64,000 nucleotides of DNA from Leuconostoc mesenteroides subsp. mesenteroides ATCC 8293 (GCF_000014445.1 NC_008531.1:1680001-1744000); one strand, 5' to 3'; positions 1 through 10,426 are shown, counted from the first letter of the stretch. Notes: generated from the letters alone by a model not told the origin. Translations and numbers: made by a program.

Positions 1-231
1 ATCGATTTTTCTTTCTGCTCCTGCTGCTAATGAGATGTTTCAGTTCACAGCGTATTCCGTCAAATATCCTATGTATTCAGATACAGACAACTCTTACGAG
101 TTGGGTTTCCCCATTCGGAAATCTTTGGGTCATAGCGTACTTACCGCTCACCAAAGCTTATCGTAGTTAGTCACGTCCTTCATCGGCTCCTAGTGCCAAG
201 GCATTCACCACGCGCCCTTATTAACTTAACC
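1..231 (-). rRNA. 23S rRNA, 5' end only
   Basis: The complement reads from position 231 downward as the conserved start of a bacterial 23S rRNA (GGTTAAGTTAATAAGGGCGC and onward). The gene runs off the left edge of the window, so only about 230 nt are present. It is the downstream member of a 16S - tRNA-Ala - 23S operon. Confidence 0.93.
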
Positions 232-419
232 TATACAACCGAAGTTGTGGTTTAAGTTTATGAGTTGGTCATTTTTCAGACCTGCGATTAAACCGTTCTT
301 TTTAAAGAACTTTTTGTGTTGTTTCTCGGTTCATTTTAGTGCAATCTTACGATTGCTTTTAAAAGAATTTGTTACTATTCAGTTTTCAATGTACAACATG
401 CTAGCCTTTCGACTAGCTA

Positions 420-492
420 TGGAGAATAGCGGGATCGAACCGCTGACCCCCTGCTTGCAAAGCAGGTGCTCTCCCAGCTGAGCTAATTCCCC
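420..492 (-). tRNA. tRNA-Ala (anticodon TGC)
   Basis: The complement folds as a 73-nt tRNA. The 7-bp acceptor stem pairs GGGGAAT with ATTCTCC, with one G-U pair. The anticodon loop CTTTGCAAG gives anticodon TGC, and the T arm contains GGTTCGATCC. The 3' CCA is not encoded. It is the only tRNA in the 16S-23S spacer. Confidence 0.96.
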
Positions 493-597
493 ATAGGATC
501 ACTTTGAGACCATGATACCTATTAAAGTATCACACTCAAAACTAAACAAAACTTTGAAACAAACAAATTGACACTTAAGTCCCTGTCGCTTTCCGAT

Positions 598-2156
<1,559 letters not shown>

Positions 2157-2351
2157 GAAAATTTGAAGATTGCTCTTCGATTAAACTGACTATATTTCGC
2201 TATATCTCTATAACGTAATCCGTTTATTGTTTGTTACGAATTGACTTCGCAAATTTGTTTTTGTTACTTTACGTAACAGCTACAGATTCGTTTGTTCAAA
2301 GTTTTGTTCAGTTTTCAATGTGCTACTCGTTGTCGCTGAGACAACTATATT

Positions 2352-2380
2352 ATCTTACCACGCTCGTTTCGCTTTGTCAA
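2352..2380 (-). promoter_or_regulatory. rRNA operon promoter P2 (proximal)
   Basis: On the minus strand there is a perfect -35 TTGACA (2380-2375), a 17-bp spacer and a -10 TAAGAT (2357-2352), about 200 nt before the 16S gene. The 2157-2488 gap holds only the rRNA leader and two promoters. Confidence 0.75.
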
Positions 2381-2452
2381 CTACTTCTTTTAAGAAGTTT
2401 TCGTCGACCTCACTGCCCTTGCGTTGCTGCTTCGTAAGAAACAACTCCTATA

Positions 2453-2480
2453 ACTATACTCGCTTTATTAAAAAAGTCAA
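2453..2480 (-). promoter_or_regulatory. rRNA operon promoter P1 (distal)
   Basis: On the minus strand there is a -35 TTGACT (2480-2475), a 16-bp spacer and a -10 TATAGT (2458-2453). With P2 it makes a tandem pair, as is usual for Gram-positive rRNA operons. It starts directly after the stop region of the gene ending at 2489. Confidence 0.6.
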
Positions 2481-2488
2481 CCTTTTTT

Positions 2489-2860
2489 TCAATTTTCTTC
2501 AAAACTGACAAATAATGTGGTTTTTAAGGTTTTTAAGAGCTCATGAATCTTATTGGCCGGCATGAATTTAAGTTTAAAATTTAATTCTTGTTCAATCTTC
2601 TCAGTATCTTTTACCTCAAAAGAATAAATTGATAACAACTCACCCTCAACTTCCACGCTAGTCAATTCACCAAGACGCCAATCATCAAAATTTACTGCCC
2701 CCAACTCTTTTAAACCGCGTAGTGCTGCTCCCAAGGATGTATCATTATTGTGTTTATGCATCTTTGTAGTGAAGAACTGGTAGCCATTTTCTTTTTTTTG
2801 TACCAAAAAATAAGGTAGATTATCTTTCACTGCAATTGCTGTAACTGCTATCAACGACAT
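2489..2860 (-). CDS. hypothetical protein, degenerate Nudix-like fold possible
   Basis: This is a 123-residue soluble protein with no signal peptide or membrane segment. Residues around 42-64 (GAALRGLKELGAVNFDDWRL) recall the outline of a Nudix box (G-x5-E-x7-REU-x-E-E-x-GU), but the catalytic glutamates are missing. At most it would be an inactive Nudix-like domain, and I cannot name a function. It starts 6 bp after the stop of the S1-domain gene and probably shares its transcript. Its end lies directly before the rRNA promoters. Confidence 0.6.
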   Translation of the reverse strand: MSLIAVTAIAVKDNLPYFLVQKKENGYQFFTTKMHKHNNDTSLGAALRGLKELGAVNFDDWRLGELTSVEVEGELLSIYSFEVKDTEKIEQELNFKLKFMPANKIHELLKTLKTTLFVSFEEN

Positions 2861-2866
2861 ATTTAC

Positions 2867-3250
2867 TCACTTTCCGAGACGCTCAAGTGCCTCTTCAATC
2901 CATTCATTCTGTTTATTAGCAATAGATGTAAAGCCGTATTCTAAATGATAGTTTGTCCAAAAACGTTTTTTAAAATTGTGGTTTTTGCCCATCATTTTTT
3001 TGTTAGTGTTTATCATTTCATCTTGACGCAATGATAAACTTATTTTGCCATTATACTGTTCAATATCCATAATTACGATATTGACTTCTTTGCCCACTTT
3101 TAATTCACCATTCAAATCACGGACAATACCAGATTTACATTCCGAAATATGAATTAATCCTTGTGTGTGATCGTCTAATGATACGAATGCCCCATATGGT
3201 TGAATCCCTGTTATGCGTCCTTTTAGTTTTTGACCTACAGAATACTTCAT
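2867..3250 (-). CDS. S1 RNA-binding domain protein (CvfD/YugI type)
   Basis: A single S1 domain fills residues 1-75 (MKYSVGQKLKGRITGIQPYG, then GLIHISE and GKISLSLRQ). It is followed by a basic tail of about 50 residues. This is the layout of the Firmicutes general-stress/CvfD family, small RNA- and ribosome-associated proteins. I chose the ATG at 3250 because AGAGG lies 8 nt upstream; an ATG at 3271 would add seven residues but has no ribosome site. It is followed closely by the hypothetical gene ending at 2489. Confidence 0.85.
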   Translation of the reverse strand: MKYSVGQKLKGRITGIQPYGAFVSLDDHTQGLIHISECKSGIVRDLNGELKVGKEVNIVIMDIEQYNGKISLSLRQDEMINTNKKMMGKNHNFKKRFWTNYHLEYGFTSIANKQNEWIEEALERLGK

Positions 3251-3309
3251 TATTTTGCCTCTATGTTTCATTATATCATGGTCTCTTAGTTGTTCGTTCT
3301 TTTGAACAA

Positions 3310-3335
3310 TAAAAAAAGCAGGTTATGCACCTGCT
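3310..3335 (-). terminator. terminator after the cyclophilin gene
   Basis: On the minus strand AGCAGGT and ACCTGCT form a stem around a 5-nt loop, followed by seven T. The stem includes the last codons of the cyclophilin gene. Confidence 0.8.
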
Positions 3336-3910
3336 ATCTCAATCGTATTGATAACTACGTCTACACGTGGCTTATCCGCCATATCAACTTTTACTTTCGC
3401 TATTTCATCGACAATATTTAATCCTTCAATCACTTGACCAAACACAGTATGTTTGCCATCAAGCCATGGTGTACCACCTTTTTGTCGATAAAAATCAGCT
3501 ACCTCTGCCGGTAAATCACGCAATGCCGAAACCATTTGTGATGGAAAATTAGATGCCTGTACAATAAAGAACTGCGATCCATTCGTATTAGGACCAGCGT
3601 TAGCCATCGAAAGAGCCCCATACGTATTAAACAAACGATCGCTAAACTCATCTTCAAAACTGCCGCCCCAAATACTTTCACCGCCCATACCGGTTCCTTC
3701 AGGATCGCCACCTTGAATCATAAAGTCACTGATCACACGATGAAAAATGCCATTGTTGTAATATCCATTTTTTGCATGTGTAATGAAATTTTCGACAGTT
3801 TTTGGCGCAATATCAGAAAACAATTTAATTCTAATATCACCCTTATTTGTTTTAAAAATTGCAACAGGGCCACTATAATTAGCAGCGTCTAATTGTGGAT
3901 AATCTACCAT
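3323..3910 (-). CDS. cyclophilin-type peptidyl-prolyl cis-trans isomerase
   Basis: This 195-residue cyclophilin catalyses cis-trans isomerisation of X-Pro bonds during protein folding. The family core is clear: [21 protein letters not shown], the catalytic [44 protein letters not shown], and [10 protein letters not shown] near the end. There is no signal peptide or lipobox, so it is cytoplasmic, like PpiB. It has its own terminator overlapping the stop and a separate terminator upstream, so it is transcribed as a single gene. Confidence 0.93.
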   Translation of the reverse strand: MVDYPQLDAANYSGPVAIFKTNKGDIRIKLFSDIAPKTVENFITHAKNGYYNNGIFHRVISDFMIQGGDPEGTGMGGESIWGGSFEDEFSDRLFNTYGALSMANAGPNTNGSQFFIVQASNFPSQMVSALRDLPAEVADFYRQKGGTPWLDGKHTVFGQVIEGLNIVDEIAKVKVDMADKPRVDVVINTIEIAGA

Positions 3911-3930
3911 GAATTTTCTCCTAAAATTAT

Positions 3931-3951
3931 AAAAAACGCCTAGTGGCGTTT
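3931..3951 (-). terminator. terminator after rpoZ
   Basis: On the minus strand AAACGCC-ACTA-GGCGTTT is followed by a T run. The stem overlaps the rpoZ stop codon and ends the gmk-rpoZ unit. Confidence 0.8.
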
Positions 3952-4162
3952 ATACTTCGTCTTCAAATTTGGGGTCAATAATGACAGCGCCATTTTCAAT
4001 TTCTTCTAACGCTTGCCCAACAGACTTATTCGATTCAAATGTTTCTTGAGTTGCTGGTAAACCAGCATCCAATTCACGAGCACGCTTTGCGCCTAAAGCA
4101 ATTAGCTTATAGCGTGAGTCAACTTTTTCTAATAGCTTATCAACTGATGGATATAGTAACAT
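3950..4162 (-). CDS. rpoZ: DNA-directed RNA polymerase omega subunit
   Basis: Omega supports assembly of RNA polymerase by binding the beta' subunit. The product is 70 residues from the ATG at 4162: [34 protein letters not shown] and [11 protein letters not shown], the standard omega signature. This start has AAGGAGA 5-6 nt upstream, while the longer frame from 4195 has none. It starts 10 nt after the gmk stop, the usual gmk-rpoZ arrangement in Firmicutes. Confidence 0.93.
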   Translation of the reverse strand: MLLYPSVDKLLEKVDSRYKLIALGAKRARELDAGLPATQETFESNKSVGQALEEIENGAVIIDPKFEDEV

Positions 4163-4172
4163 GTCTCTCTCC

Positions 4173-4769
4173 TTATTGTATCTTATCAAATACACGCGTT
4201 ACGCGTAGGCGTTCTGCTGTAATGATTGATTTGATTCGTTCAACTGCGTTTGAAACCACATCGTTTTCAACAGCATAATCGTAATTAATCATCATTTTAA
4301 GTTCGTCACGCGCCGCTGCAACTCGTTTTTCAATCACATCAGCAGAATCTGTACCACGACCGACCAAACGGTCGCGTAGATTTGCCAAATCCGGAAGTGT
4401 CAAAAATATGTAAATACCTTCTGGCATTTTTGATTTAACTTGCAAGGCACCTTGTACGTCTATTTCCAAAAAAACATCACGCCCGCTCGCCAACGTCTCG
4501 TCTATAAAGCTTTTAGGTGTTCCGTAATAGTTGCTGACATATTTTGCATACTCTAACATGTCACCATTATTAATTTTTTCTTCAAACTGTTCACGGGTTA
4601 CAAAGAAATAATCTTCACCGTCTACTTCTCCAGCACGGGGCTGACGTGTTGTAGCGGAAATCGAATATTGAAAATCAATGCTTTCTTCTTCAAAAATTGC
4701 TTTACGTACAGTGCCTTTTCCGACACCTGAGGGTCCTGAAAGTACGATTAATAAACCACGCTGAGTCAT
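4173..4769 (-). CDS. gmk: guanylate kinase
   Basis: Guanylate kinase phosphorylates GMP to GDP with ATP. The 198 residues begin with the P-loop GPSGVGKGT (about 12-20), followed by the GMP-binding part ([20 protein letters not shown]) and [13 protein letters not shown]. The length is normal. SD AGAGGA precedes the start. A promoter lies at 4799-4827. It is first in an operon with rpoZ. Confidence 0.97.
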   Translation of the reverse strand: MTQRGLLIVLSGPSGVGKGTVRKAIFEEESIDFQYSISATTRQPRAGEVDGEDYFFVTREQFEEKINNGDMLEYAKYVSNYYGTPKSFIDETLASGRDVFLEIDVQGALQVKSKMPEGIYIFLTLPDLANLRDRLVGRGTDSADVIEKRVAAARDELKMMINYDYAVENDVVSNAVERIKSIITAERLRVTRVFDKIQ

Positions 4770-4798
4770 AATATTCCTCTTTATAAACTAATAAGAAT

Positions 4799-4827
4799 AT
4801 TATAGCAATGTACAGCCACAATATCAA
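4799..4827 (-). promoter_or_regulatory. gmk-rpoZ promoter
   Basis: Minus strand -35 TTGATA (4827-4822), 17-bp spacer, perfect -10 TATAAT (4804-4799), about 30 nt before the gmk start. Confidence 0.75.
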
Positions 4828-4854
4828 TGTTAACATAAATACAGCCACTGTAGT

Positions 4855-4866
4855 GAATATTTGTTC
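4855..4866. promoter_or_regulatory. imperfect LexA/DinR-like box
   Basis: GAAT-ATTT-GTTC differs by one base from the GAAC-N4-GTTC core. The following bases CGTATA match the downstream copy at 4974, so the two sites share a 13-bp stretch. It lies 28 bp upstream of the gmk -35. Confidence 0.4.
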
Positions 4867-4963
4867 GTATAGACAAATATAGACTTTATAAACAGAATAT
4901 GCCTATTTATCAACATAATGATCATAATAATATTCAAGAAACGTTTAAGAAACTTTCCATGAT

Positions 4964-4992
4964 TTGCTTATTTGAACATTTGTTCGTATAAT
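4964..4992 (+). promoter_or_regulatory. SOS-type promoter with LexA/DinR box
   Basis: -35 TTGCTT (4964-4969), 17-bp spacer, -10 TATAAT (4987-4992). Inside the spacer at 4974-4985 is GAAC-ATTT-GTTC, followed by G, a good match to the Gram-positive LexA (DinR) operator CGAACATATGTTCG. A repressor bound there would block the promoter of the YolD-like gene. Confidence 0.65.
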
Positions 4993-5025
4993 AAATTTAT
5001 ACAATAACGAGTGGAGAAGACTGGT

Positions 5026-5352
5026 ATGCAAAATTATATTGTCCAACATCAATTTCAAGCACCATTACATCATTTACTTCAAAAACTTATTAAATACGTT
5101 GCTTCAAAAAAAGCAGTGCCTTTAAAGCGCCAATTAAATGCACAGGAAATCATTGTACGATTAGAACTAGCGCTAAATACAACTGATCCTGTAACCGTTC
5201 AGCTCAATGATTCTTTGTTCAATGAGCGCATTACGCAGTTGTCTGGATACATTTACCAAAATAATCATGGCCAGCTTTTTGTGCAATCCTATAAGACTCA
5301 TAAGTTCTCTAATATAACACCAGGAATGATTCGACACATTTCATTTAATTGA
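5026..5352 (+). CDS. YolD-like protein, probably SOS-regulated
   Basis: This is a 108-residue soluble protein. Its C-terminal half (ERITQLSGYIYQNNHGQLFV, then FSNITPGMIRHI) resembles YolD-like proteins, which in Firmicutes are often LexA-regulated and paired with Y-family DNA polymerases. No polymerase gene is adjacent here. I chose the ATG at 5026 with GGAG 9 nt upstream; a GTG at 5011 is in frame but overlaps that site. The promoter carries a LexA-type box. The biochemical function of the family is not established. Confidence 0.6.
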   Translation: MQNYIVQHQFQAPLHHLLQKLIKYVASKKAVPLKRQLNAQEIIVRLELALNTTDPVTVQLNDSLFNERITQLSGYIYQNNHGQLFVQSYKTHKFSNITPGMIRHISFN

Positions 5353-5380
5353 CTGTCAACCAACCATATGTGTACGTAAA

Positions 5381-5404
5381 AAAGCACAATCATAGTTGTG
5401 CTTT
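5381..5404. terminator. bidirectional terminator
   Basis: AAAGCACAA and TTGTGCTTT form a 9-bp stem with a 6-nt loop, A-rich before and T-rich after. It separates the convergent genes ending at 5352 and 5403. Confidence 0.75.
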
Positions 5405-6479
5405 AACTAAGTTTCTCTATATCTTTCATATCTAACTTTTCAAGTAAAGAATTAATCGCAATTACATCAATATAACGATCAATATCAAGAGTCCCTGCTA
5501 CAAGGTCACCTAATCCTGTGAGGGCTTTTTTACTACTCAAAAAAGTTAAATAAGATTTGACCTCACCACCAATGCCATCTAAATCACGCCACTGTGGTGT
5601 CCAATAATCTAACAGATGTTTTTCAGCAAATGCATTTAACAAATTTGCTCGCCATAATTTGTGAGTTGCATTAAACTCGCGTGCCATTCCCTCGTGAAAG
5701 GCATGAAGCATATTAATGACATTATCACTGACAACATCTTTAACAGAAGCTTCTTGGAACTTTTGTAGACTTTTATCAGCAAATTCAATTTCTGTTTGCA
5801 TTTCGTCTGGTGACAACGATGGTTGCAATTTTTGCACATCATCAGTATTCTTCAAAGGCTTCATTTTAGGTGATAGTCCGCGGAATGTTTCATTAATAAT
5901 TTCAAGATTAAAGTCATCATCATCTTCACTTTCTGACAAAAACTTAAATTGCAGTTCATCAATGGCGTTTGACGTTTTCATCATTTCCGCAACATCTTTA
6001 CCTTGCCACTTGAAAAAATTAATCGCGATTACCGTGCGCATAATCATACGCCAAAAATTAATATCAAATTTTGGTGCGTGAGCGATAAATCTCTTGTTAA
6101 CACTACTTTCTTTTACCAAGAATTGTTGCATATCATACAAGACGGGTACCAACAGTACAAAGTAACGCCAATCACGATCATCGCTATTCACTAATGCTGC
6201 TTGCATAACCTCGTTCAAATTAACTGTGGCCCGTTCGTTGCTAGTAAATTTTGTAAAATTTTGTTGCACAATCGTAGCAATCACGTCATCCAAGAAAAAA
6301 GAAGCTACTTCAAATGTTTCTGTAGAATATTTAGTATTGTATGTCAAATAATATCGTGCACGCAAAAAGCCCGCAAAATCATTGTAGTTAAATTCTGGCA
6401 ATACACTTTTTGAAGTGAATTTCTGCTTTGATTTTATATGACGCATTTTTTTTATTTGCGCTGATTTCCCTTGTTTCAT
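5403..6479 (-). CDS. hypothetical protein, 358 residues
   Basis: I do not recognise this protein. It is soluble, has a basic start (MKQGKSAQIKKMRHIKSKQK), then mostly helical sequence rich in aromatic residues, with an acidic run LSESEDDDDFN near residue 190. There is no signal peptide. The start is uncertain: the ATG at 6479 has no ribosome site, and the strong AGGAGG at 6540-6535 instead precedes a seven-codon reading frame. It follows the 116-residue gene on the same strand and may share its transcript. Confidence 0.6.
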   Translation of the reverse strand: MKQGKSAQIKKMRHIKSKQKFTSKSVLPEFNYNDFAGFLRARYYLTYNTKYSTETFEVASFFLDDVIATIVQQNFTKFTSNERATVNLNEVMQAALVNSDDRDWRYFVLLVPVLYDMQQFLVKESSVNKRFIAHAPKFDINFWRMIMRTVIAINFFKWQGKDVAEMMKTSNAIDELQFKFLSESEDDDDFNLEIINETFRGLSPKMKPLKNTDDVQKLQPSLSPDEMQTEIEFADKSLQKFQEASVKDVVSDNVINMLHAFHEGMAREFNATHKLWRANLLNAFAEKHLLDYWTPQWRDLDGIGGEVKSYLTFLSSKKALTGLGDLVAGTLDIDRYIDVIAINSLLEKLDMKDIEKLS

Positions 6480-6542
6480 ATCATAAAAGTATCAAATTAA
6501 ATCACTTATAATTCGTGATCTGCATTCAACACATCCTCCTTT

Positions 6543-6893
6543 TTAAATACTCAAATCTAGATTGTACTTCCCACTACCAAACTCGCGTAACTTGAACTGA
6601 AATACTTGCTCGTTACGCTCTAAATTAGGTGTGACAACGGTTGCCTGTTGCTTGCCCTCTAATTCGGCAATTTCAATTGCACTATTAATAGCTGACATCA
6701 CTGGGGCAAATTCCTTTGGATCCGCAGACACATAAAACATTTCTGCATTCCCGTATGTTGCTGACCTGCGCATCAAACTAACTGAGACCCTATATCTGTT
6801 TGCATCAAAAATAATATGATTAAAGTTAAATCCGTGCGCATAATGAAATAATGATGATAAAAATTCTTGAGAGTTAAATTTTTCTTTTGCCAT
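6543..6893 (-). CDS. hypothetical protein, 116 residues
   Basis: This is a small soluble protein without recognisable motifs. A mix of strand and helix is suggested by FNHIIFDANRYRVSVSL and PVMSAINSAIEIAELEG. It ends three bases before the AGGAGG that lies upstream of the 358-residue gene, so the two are likely co-transcribed. I cannot assign a function. Confidence 0.6.
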   Translation of the reverse strand: MAKEKFNSQEFLSSLFHYAHGFNFNHIIFDANRYRVSVSLMRRSATYGNAEMFYVSADPKEFAPVMSAINSAIEIAELEGKQQATVVTPNLERNEQVFQFKLREFGSGKYNLDLSI

Positions 6894-7000
6894 GTGTTTT
6901 CCTTAAAATAGTTTCAATACAAGTATACTATAAAAAATCAATCAAATTGAACAATCAATGTTCGTCGTATTAATCCCAATTTATTACCCGTTCTTACGAA

Positions 7001-7033
7001 AGAAGAAGGCTTTCGACGAGAAAGCCTTCTTCT
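7001..7033 (-). terminator. terminator after mutS2
   Basis: AGAAGAAGGCTTTC and GAAAGCCTTCTTCT make a perfect 14-bp stem with a 5-nt loop just beyond the mutS2 stop codon. Confidence 0.85.
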
Positions 7034-7048
7034 TAATCAATAGTTAAA

Positions 7049-9451
7049 TTACTTCAATTCCACAATCGTTGCACCGTCACCACCTGCATTTGCACTAGCA
7101 AAATGATACGACTTCACGCGACGATCAGATCTCAAAAACTCGGTAACACCTTGACGCAACGCACCTGTGCCTTTTCCATGTATAATTTCAACAGGACTAA
7201 TGTTTGCTAATACTGCCGTATCTAAATATCGATCTAGCTCGGTTAAAGCAGCTTCATAACGTACACCACGCAAGTCCAATGAAGATTTTACAGAAGCCCG
7301 CGTTGATCCACTGCTTGTTGTTTTTCGAATAATTTTTTGTTGTTTCTTCTTAGCTTTACCTTTTTGAGCCTTCACAGTTGCTTCAGTTTTAACAATATCG
7401 TCTTCATCAACAAGCATTTTTAAAATGCCCATCTCCACTTCCCATTGACCATTCTTGTGCTTTTTGACTAAAGTACCCTGCTGGCTGTAAGAACGGACGG
7501 TAATTTCATCCCCAGGGGCTAATTCTTTTACCTTTTTTGCTTTTTGCAAAATTTTATTTTTTTCCAAAGAGTCATTCTGCCGTAACTGATCTAGCTTTCC
7601 TTTTCTGGCTTGCAGTTCTTGCTCAGTTAACTCACCACGCTGTCCTGCTCTTAAACGCTCTTTACGAATTTCACTAATCAATTGCTCTGCCTGTTTTTTG
7701 GTTGCTGCGACAATATGATTAGCTTCATTTTTAGCGTCTAAAATAACATGCGCGCGCTCTTTTTCCAACTTACTTTGTTCTTCGCTTAAGGCTTCTGACT
7801 TTTCTTCCGTCGCCTTTAGTTGTGATCTAAGTTCTTCATTATTTTTTTTGACTTCATCTCGCTGTGCAACCAAATCAGCAATCATATTATTCAAGTCTTG
7901 ATCCGATTCGTCAGTCAAAGCCATCGCTGCACCAATGACATCTTCACCAAATCCTAAACGCTTCGCAATTGCTAAAGCATTAGATTGTCCTGGCACACCC
8001 ATCAAGAATTGATAAGTTGGTTGTAATGTTTCCACATCAAACACCATGGAAGCGTTTTTAGTTTCTGGTCGATTATAACCGTATAACTTCAACTCAGGAT
8101 AGTGTGTCGTAGCTATCGTATACGCCCCTAGGCTAGCAACTTTGTCTAATATAGCAATTGCTAGTGCCGCCCCTTCTGCCGGGTCAGTTCCAGCGCCCAG
8201 TTCATCGAAAATAACTAATGTTTTATCATCAATGTGGTCAAGCATTGACACAATGTTGGCCATGTGAGAGCTGAAGGTAGACAAGTTTTGCTCAATTGAT
8301 TGTTCATCACCAATATCTGCAAAAACCTCATCAAAAATACCTATCGTAGAGGGTTGCCTTGTCGTTATAAATAATCCAGATTGAGCCATTAATTGTAATA
8401 GCCCAAGCGTTTTAATCGTGATCGTTTTACCACCAGTGTTAGGACCAGTAATAATGATAGTTTTGTAGCTATCCCCAAGGCTTATATCGTTAGCTACTGC
8501 AATTTTTTTATCCAGCAGTGGATGCCAAGCTTGTCGCAAGCTAATGTGGTTCTCTACGCTGACAGTTGGTTGCATAGCATCTAAGCGGGCTGCTAACCGC
8601 GCTTTGGCATTAACAAAGTCAAAGTGCCCTAAAATTTGAACATTTTGTTGAATCTCATTTGTATGTGGCTCTAATTCTGCTGATAGTTCTTGCAACACTC
8701 GCTGCTCTTCTGCACTTTCTTTCACGCGAAGCTCGCTTAGTTTGTTACTCAATTCAACAACAGCTTGTGGTTCAATATAAAGTGTCAATCCTGTTTGACT
8801 TTGATCATGAACAACACCACCAAATTGACTTCTATACTCTGCTTTTACTGGTAAAACATACCGATCACTTCGAATAGTAACAATCGGATCACTCAAATAT
8901 TGTGCAGTTTTGCCTTTAGTAAATTCCTGCATCTTATTTTTAATGGCATTTTCGTGACCGACTATTTTGCCTCGAACTGATTTTAACTCATATGATGCTT
9001 CATCATTAATACGACCAGTTGAGTCAATAGCAGTTTGAATTGATTTGGTAACCTCAGGCAACGTTTCTAATTGCTCAGCTTGTTCAATAAGCACTTCTAA
9101 AGATTCACCAATTGACTCATCTTTCATCTGTATGAAAAAATTAGAAATAGCACTTGTATTACGTAAAACATTTCCTATTTCAGCTAATTCAGTAGCACTT
9201 AAACTTGCTTGAATATTTAGTCTTTTCAAATGCGGTGTGATATCGGCTAATTTAGCTAGCGGGATGCCGCCTTTCAAACGATCAATCATCATCGCATCTG
9301 CTGTTTCTTGCAGCCAATAATTAATTATATGTACATCAGTAATTGGCTGCAGCGCGTCTGCTTCTTGTCGTCCAATGGGCGTTGATAAAAAATCACTCAG
9401 TTGTGACTTGATTTTGTCATATTCTAATGTTTGTAGTACTTTTTGATTCAT
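7049..9451 (-). CDS. mutS2: MutS2 family ATPase/endonuclease
   Basis: MutS2 (RqcU) is an ATP-dependent clamp-like protein. It is linked to suppression of recombination and, in Bacillus, to splitting of collided ribosomes. The 800 residues show the MutS core and clamp, Walker A GPNTGGKT, Walker B LVIFDELGAGTDP, a long lysine/glutamate-rich coiled coil, a basic KOW-like segment and a C-terminal Smr domain (LDLRGVRYEAALTELD, IIHGKGTGALRQGV). It lacks the N-terminal mismatch-binding domain, which separates it from MutS. It lies downstream of zapA and cvpA, as in many Firmicutes. Confidence 0.96.
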   Translation of the reverse strand: MNQKVLQTLEYDKIKSQLSDFLSTPIGRQEADALQPITDVHIINYWLQETADAMMIDRLKGGIPLAKLADITPHLKRLNIQASLSATELAEIGNVLRNTSAISNFFIQMKDESIGESLEVLIEQAEQLETLPEVTKSIQTAIDSTGRINDEASYELKSVRGKIVGHENAIKNKMQEFTKGKTAQYLSDPIVTIRSDRYVLPVKAEYRSQFGGVVHDQSQTGLTLYIEPQAVVELSNKLSELRVKESAEEQRVLQELSAELEPHTNEIQQNVQILGHFDFVNAKARLAARLDAMQPTVSVENHISLRQAWHPLLDKKIAVANDISLGDSYKTIIITGPNTGGKTITIKTLGLLQLMAQSGLFITTRQPSTIGIFDEVFADIGDEQSIEQNLSTFSSHMANIVSMLDHIDDKTLVIFDELGAGTDPAEGAALAIAILDKVASLGAYTIATTHYPELKLYGYNRPETKNASMVFDVETLQPTYQFLMGVPGQSNALAIAKRLGFGEDVIGAAMALTDESDQDLNNMIADLVAQRDEVKKNNEELRSQLKATEEKSEALSEEQSKLEKERAHVILDAKNEANHIVAATKKQAEQLISEIRKERLRAGQRGELTEQELQARKGKLDQLRQNDSLEKNKILQKAKKVKELAPGDEITVRSYSQQGTLVKKHKNGQWEVEMGILKMLVDEDDIVKTEATVKAQKGKAKKKQQKIIRKTTSSGSTRASVKSSLDLRGVRYEAALTELDRYLDTAVLANISPVEIIHGKGTGALRQGVTEFLRSDRRVKSYHFASANAGGDGATIVELK

Positions 9452-9509
9452 TTTATCTTCCCAAATATCTAGAACAAAAATGTTACTAGATTCTGTTCTA
9501 TGTCAGATT

Positions 9510-10031
9510 CTATAGCCACCAATTATATATTTGATTAGCAAAAAATGGCATATTGTCTAATATATCGTTTAATAGCGGCGTTTTTAAGAATTGGTCTTGG
9601 ATCCAGACGTTAGGCATTACAGACAGTAGTTCTAGGGCAAAAAATGCTATAACAGCGCCCATGATACCATACAGCAGACCACCGAGGATCGCGTCAAACC
9701 ATCCCAATAATGGAATGTGTCGGACAACGCTAAAAGATTTTAATATCCAGTGACTAACAATGCCACCCAGGATGAATATTATTGTAAATACTAATCCTGA
9801 TGCTAAAAATTGTGAACCGTCACCAACAACACTCTGTGGTATTGTCGTTCGCACAAATTGCCCCGAGACAAAATCAGTTAATAGCTGTCCAAACGGCTTA
9901 GAAAATTTAATGGCAATATACCAAACAATTACCCACAATATAAAACGAAGCACCGCATTGACTAATCCCATGCGATAACCCATTCTAATAGTAATTAAAA
10001 TAAAAATTATTGCCAATCCTAATAAAATCAT
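9510..10031 (-). CDS. CvpA family membrane protein
   Basis: This is a 173-residue integral membrane protein with about four hydrophobic segments, starting ILLGLAIIFILITIRMGYRMG and including FILGGIVSHWILKSF and LGWFDAILGGLLYGIMGAVI. The glycine-rich pattern fits CvpA (colicin V production) proteins. Their molecular role is unclear; in some bacteria they matter for envelope stress. It overlaps the zapA stop by 4 bp and precedes mutS2, the common zapA-cvpA-mutS2 order. Confidence 0.88.
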   Translation of the reverse strand: MILLGLAIIFILITIRMGYRMGLVNAVLRFILWVIVWYIAIKFSKPFGQLLTDFVSGQFVRTTIPQSVVGDGSQFLASGLVFTIIFILGGIVSHWILKSFSVVRHIPLLGWFDAILGGLLYGIMGAVIAFFALELLSVMPNVWIQDQFLKTPLLNDILDNMPFFANQIYNWWL

Positions 10032-10420
10032 TTGTCAGTTTCCTTAAATATTTTGTTTGATGCGCGCGTACGGCTTTCTTGCTTAGCTGTAGCGATAATA
10101 CTTGAAACGGCACTTTTTTTAGGCTTCAGCCTTTCTTTTTGCGATTGTAGCAAATTAATTTCTGCTTGCATTTCAGCTATTTTTTCACGTAATTCATCAA
10201 TTTCTGCTTGTTTATACAACTGATCAGATATTGAATTGAATGTCAAAAGAATCGCCTGATCCAATTGTGACAACTTTGGAGCAACAACTTTAATTTGCTT
10301 AATCTGTTTATTAAGTAATTCCTCTGTTGATTTAAAATGGGGCAGACTCGCTTCCCCAGAAATAACATATGTTTTACCGGCAATAGTTGCCTTGTATTGT
10401 CTTCTTTGTTGTTTTGTCAT
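10028..10420 (-). CDS. zapA: cell division protein ZapA
   Basis: ZapA bundles FtsZ filaments at the division site. The 130 residues start with the ZapA head (YKATIAGKTYVISGE), then a helix and a C-terminal coiled coil (EIDELREKIAEMQAEINLLQSQKE), and end in a basic tail. It is longer than the usual 85-100 residues because of that tail. No Shine-Dalgarno is present: a perfect -10 TATAAT ends 6 nt before the ATG, so the mRNA may be leaderless. Confidence 0.87.
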   Translation of the reverse strand: MTKQQRRQYKATIAGKTYVISGEASLPHFKSTEELLNKQIKQIKVVAPKLSQLDQAILLTFNSISDQLYKQAEIDELREKIAEMQAEINLLQSQKERLKPKKSAVSSIIATAKQESRTRASNKIFKETDK

Positions 10421-10426
10421 ACTTTA

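Noticed and set aside
2489-2860. Active Nudix hydrolase
   Set aside because: Only the outline of the Nudix box is present; the REUxEE glutamates needed for metal binding are missing.
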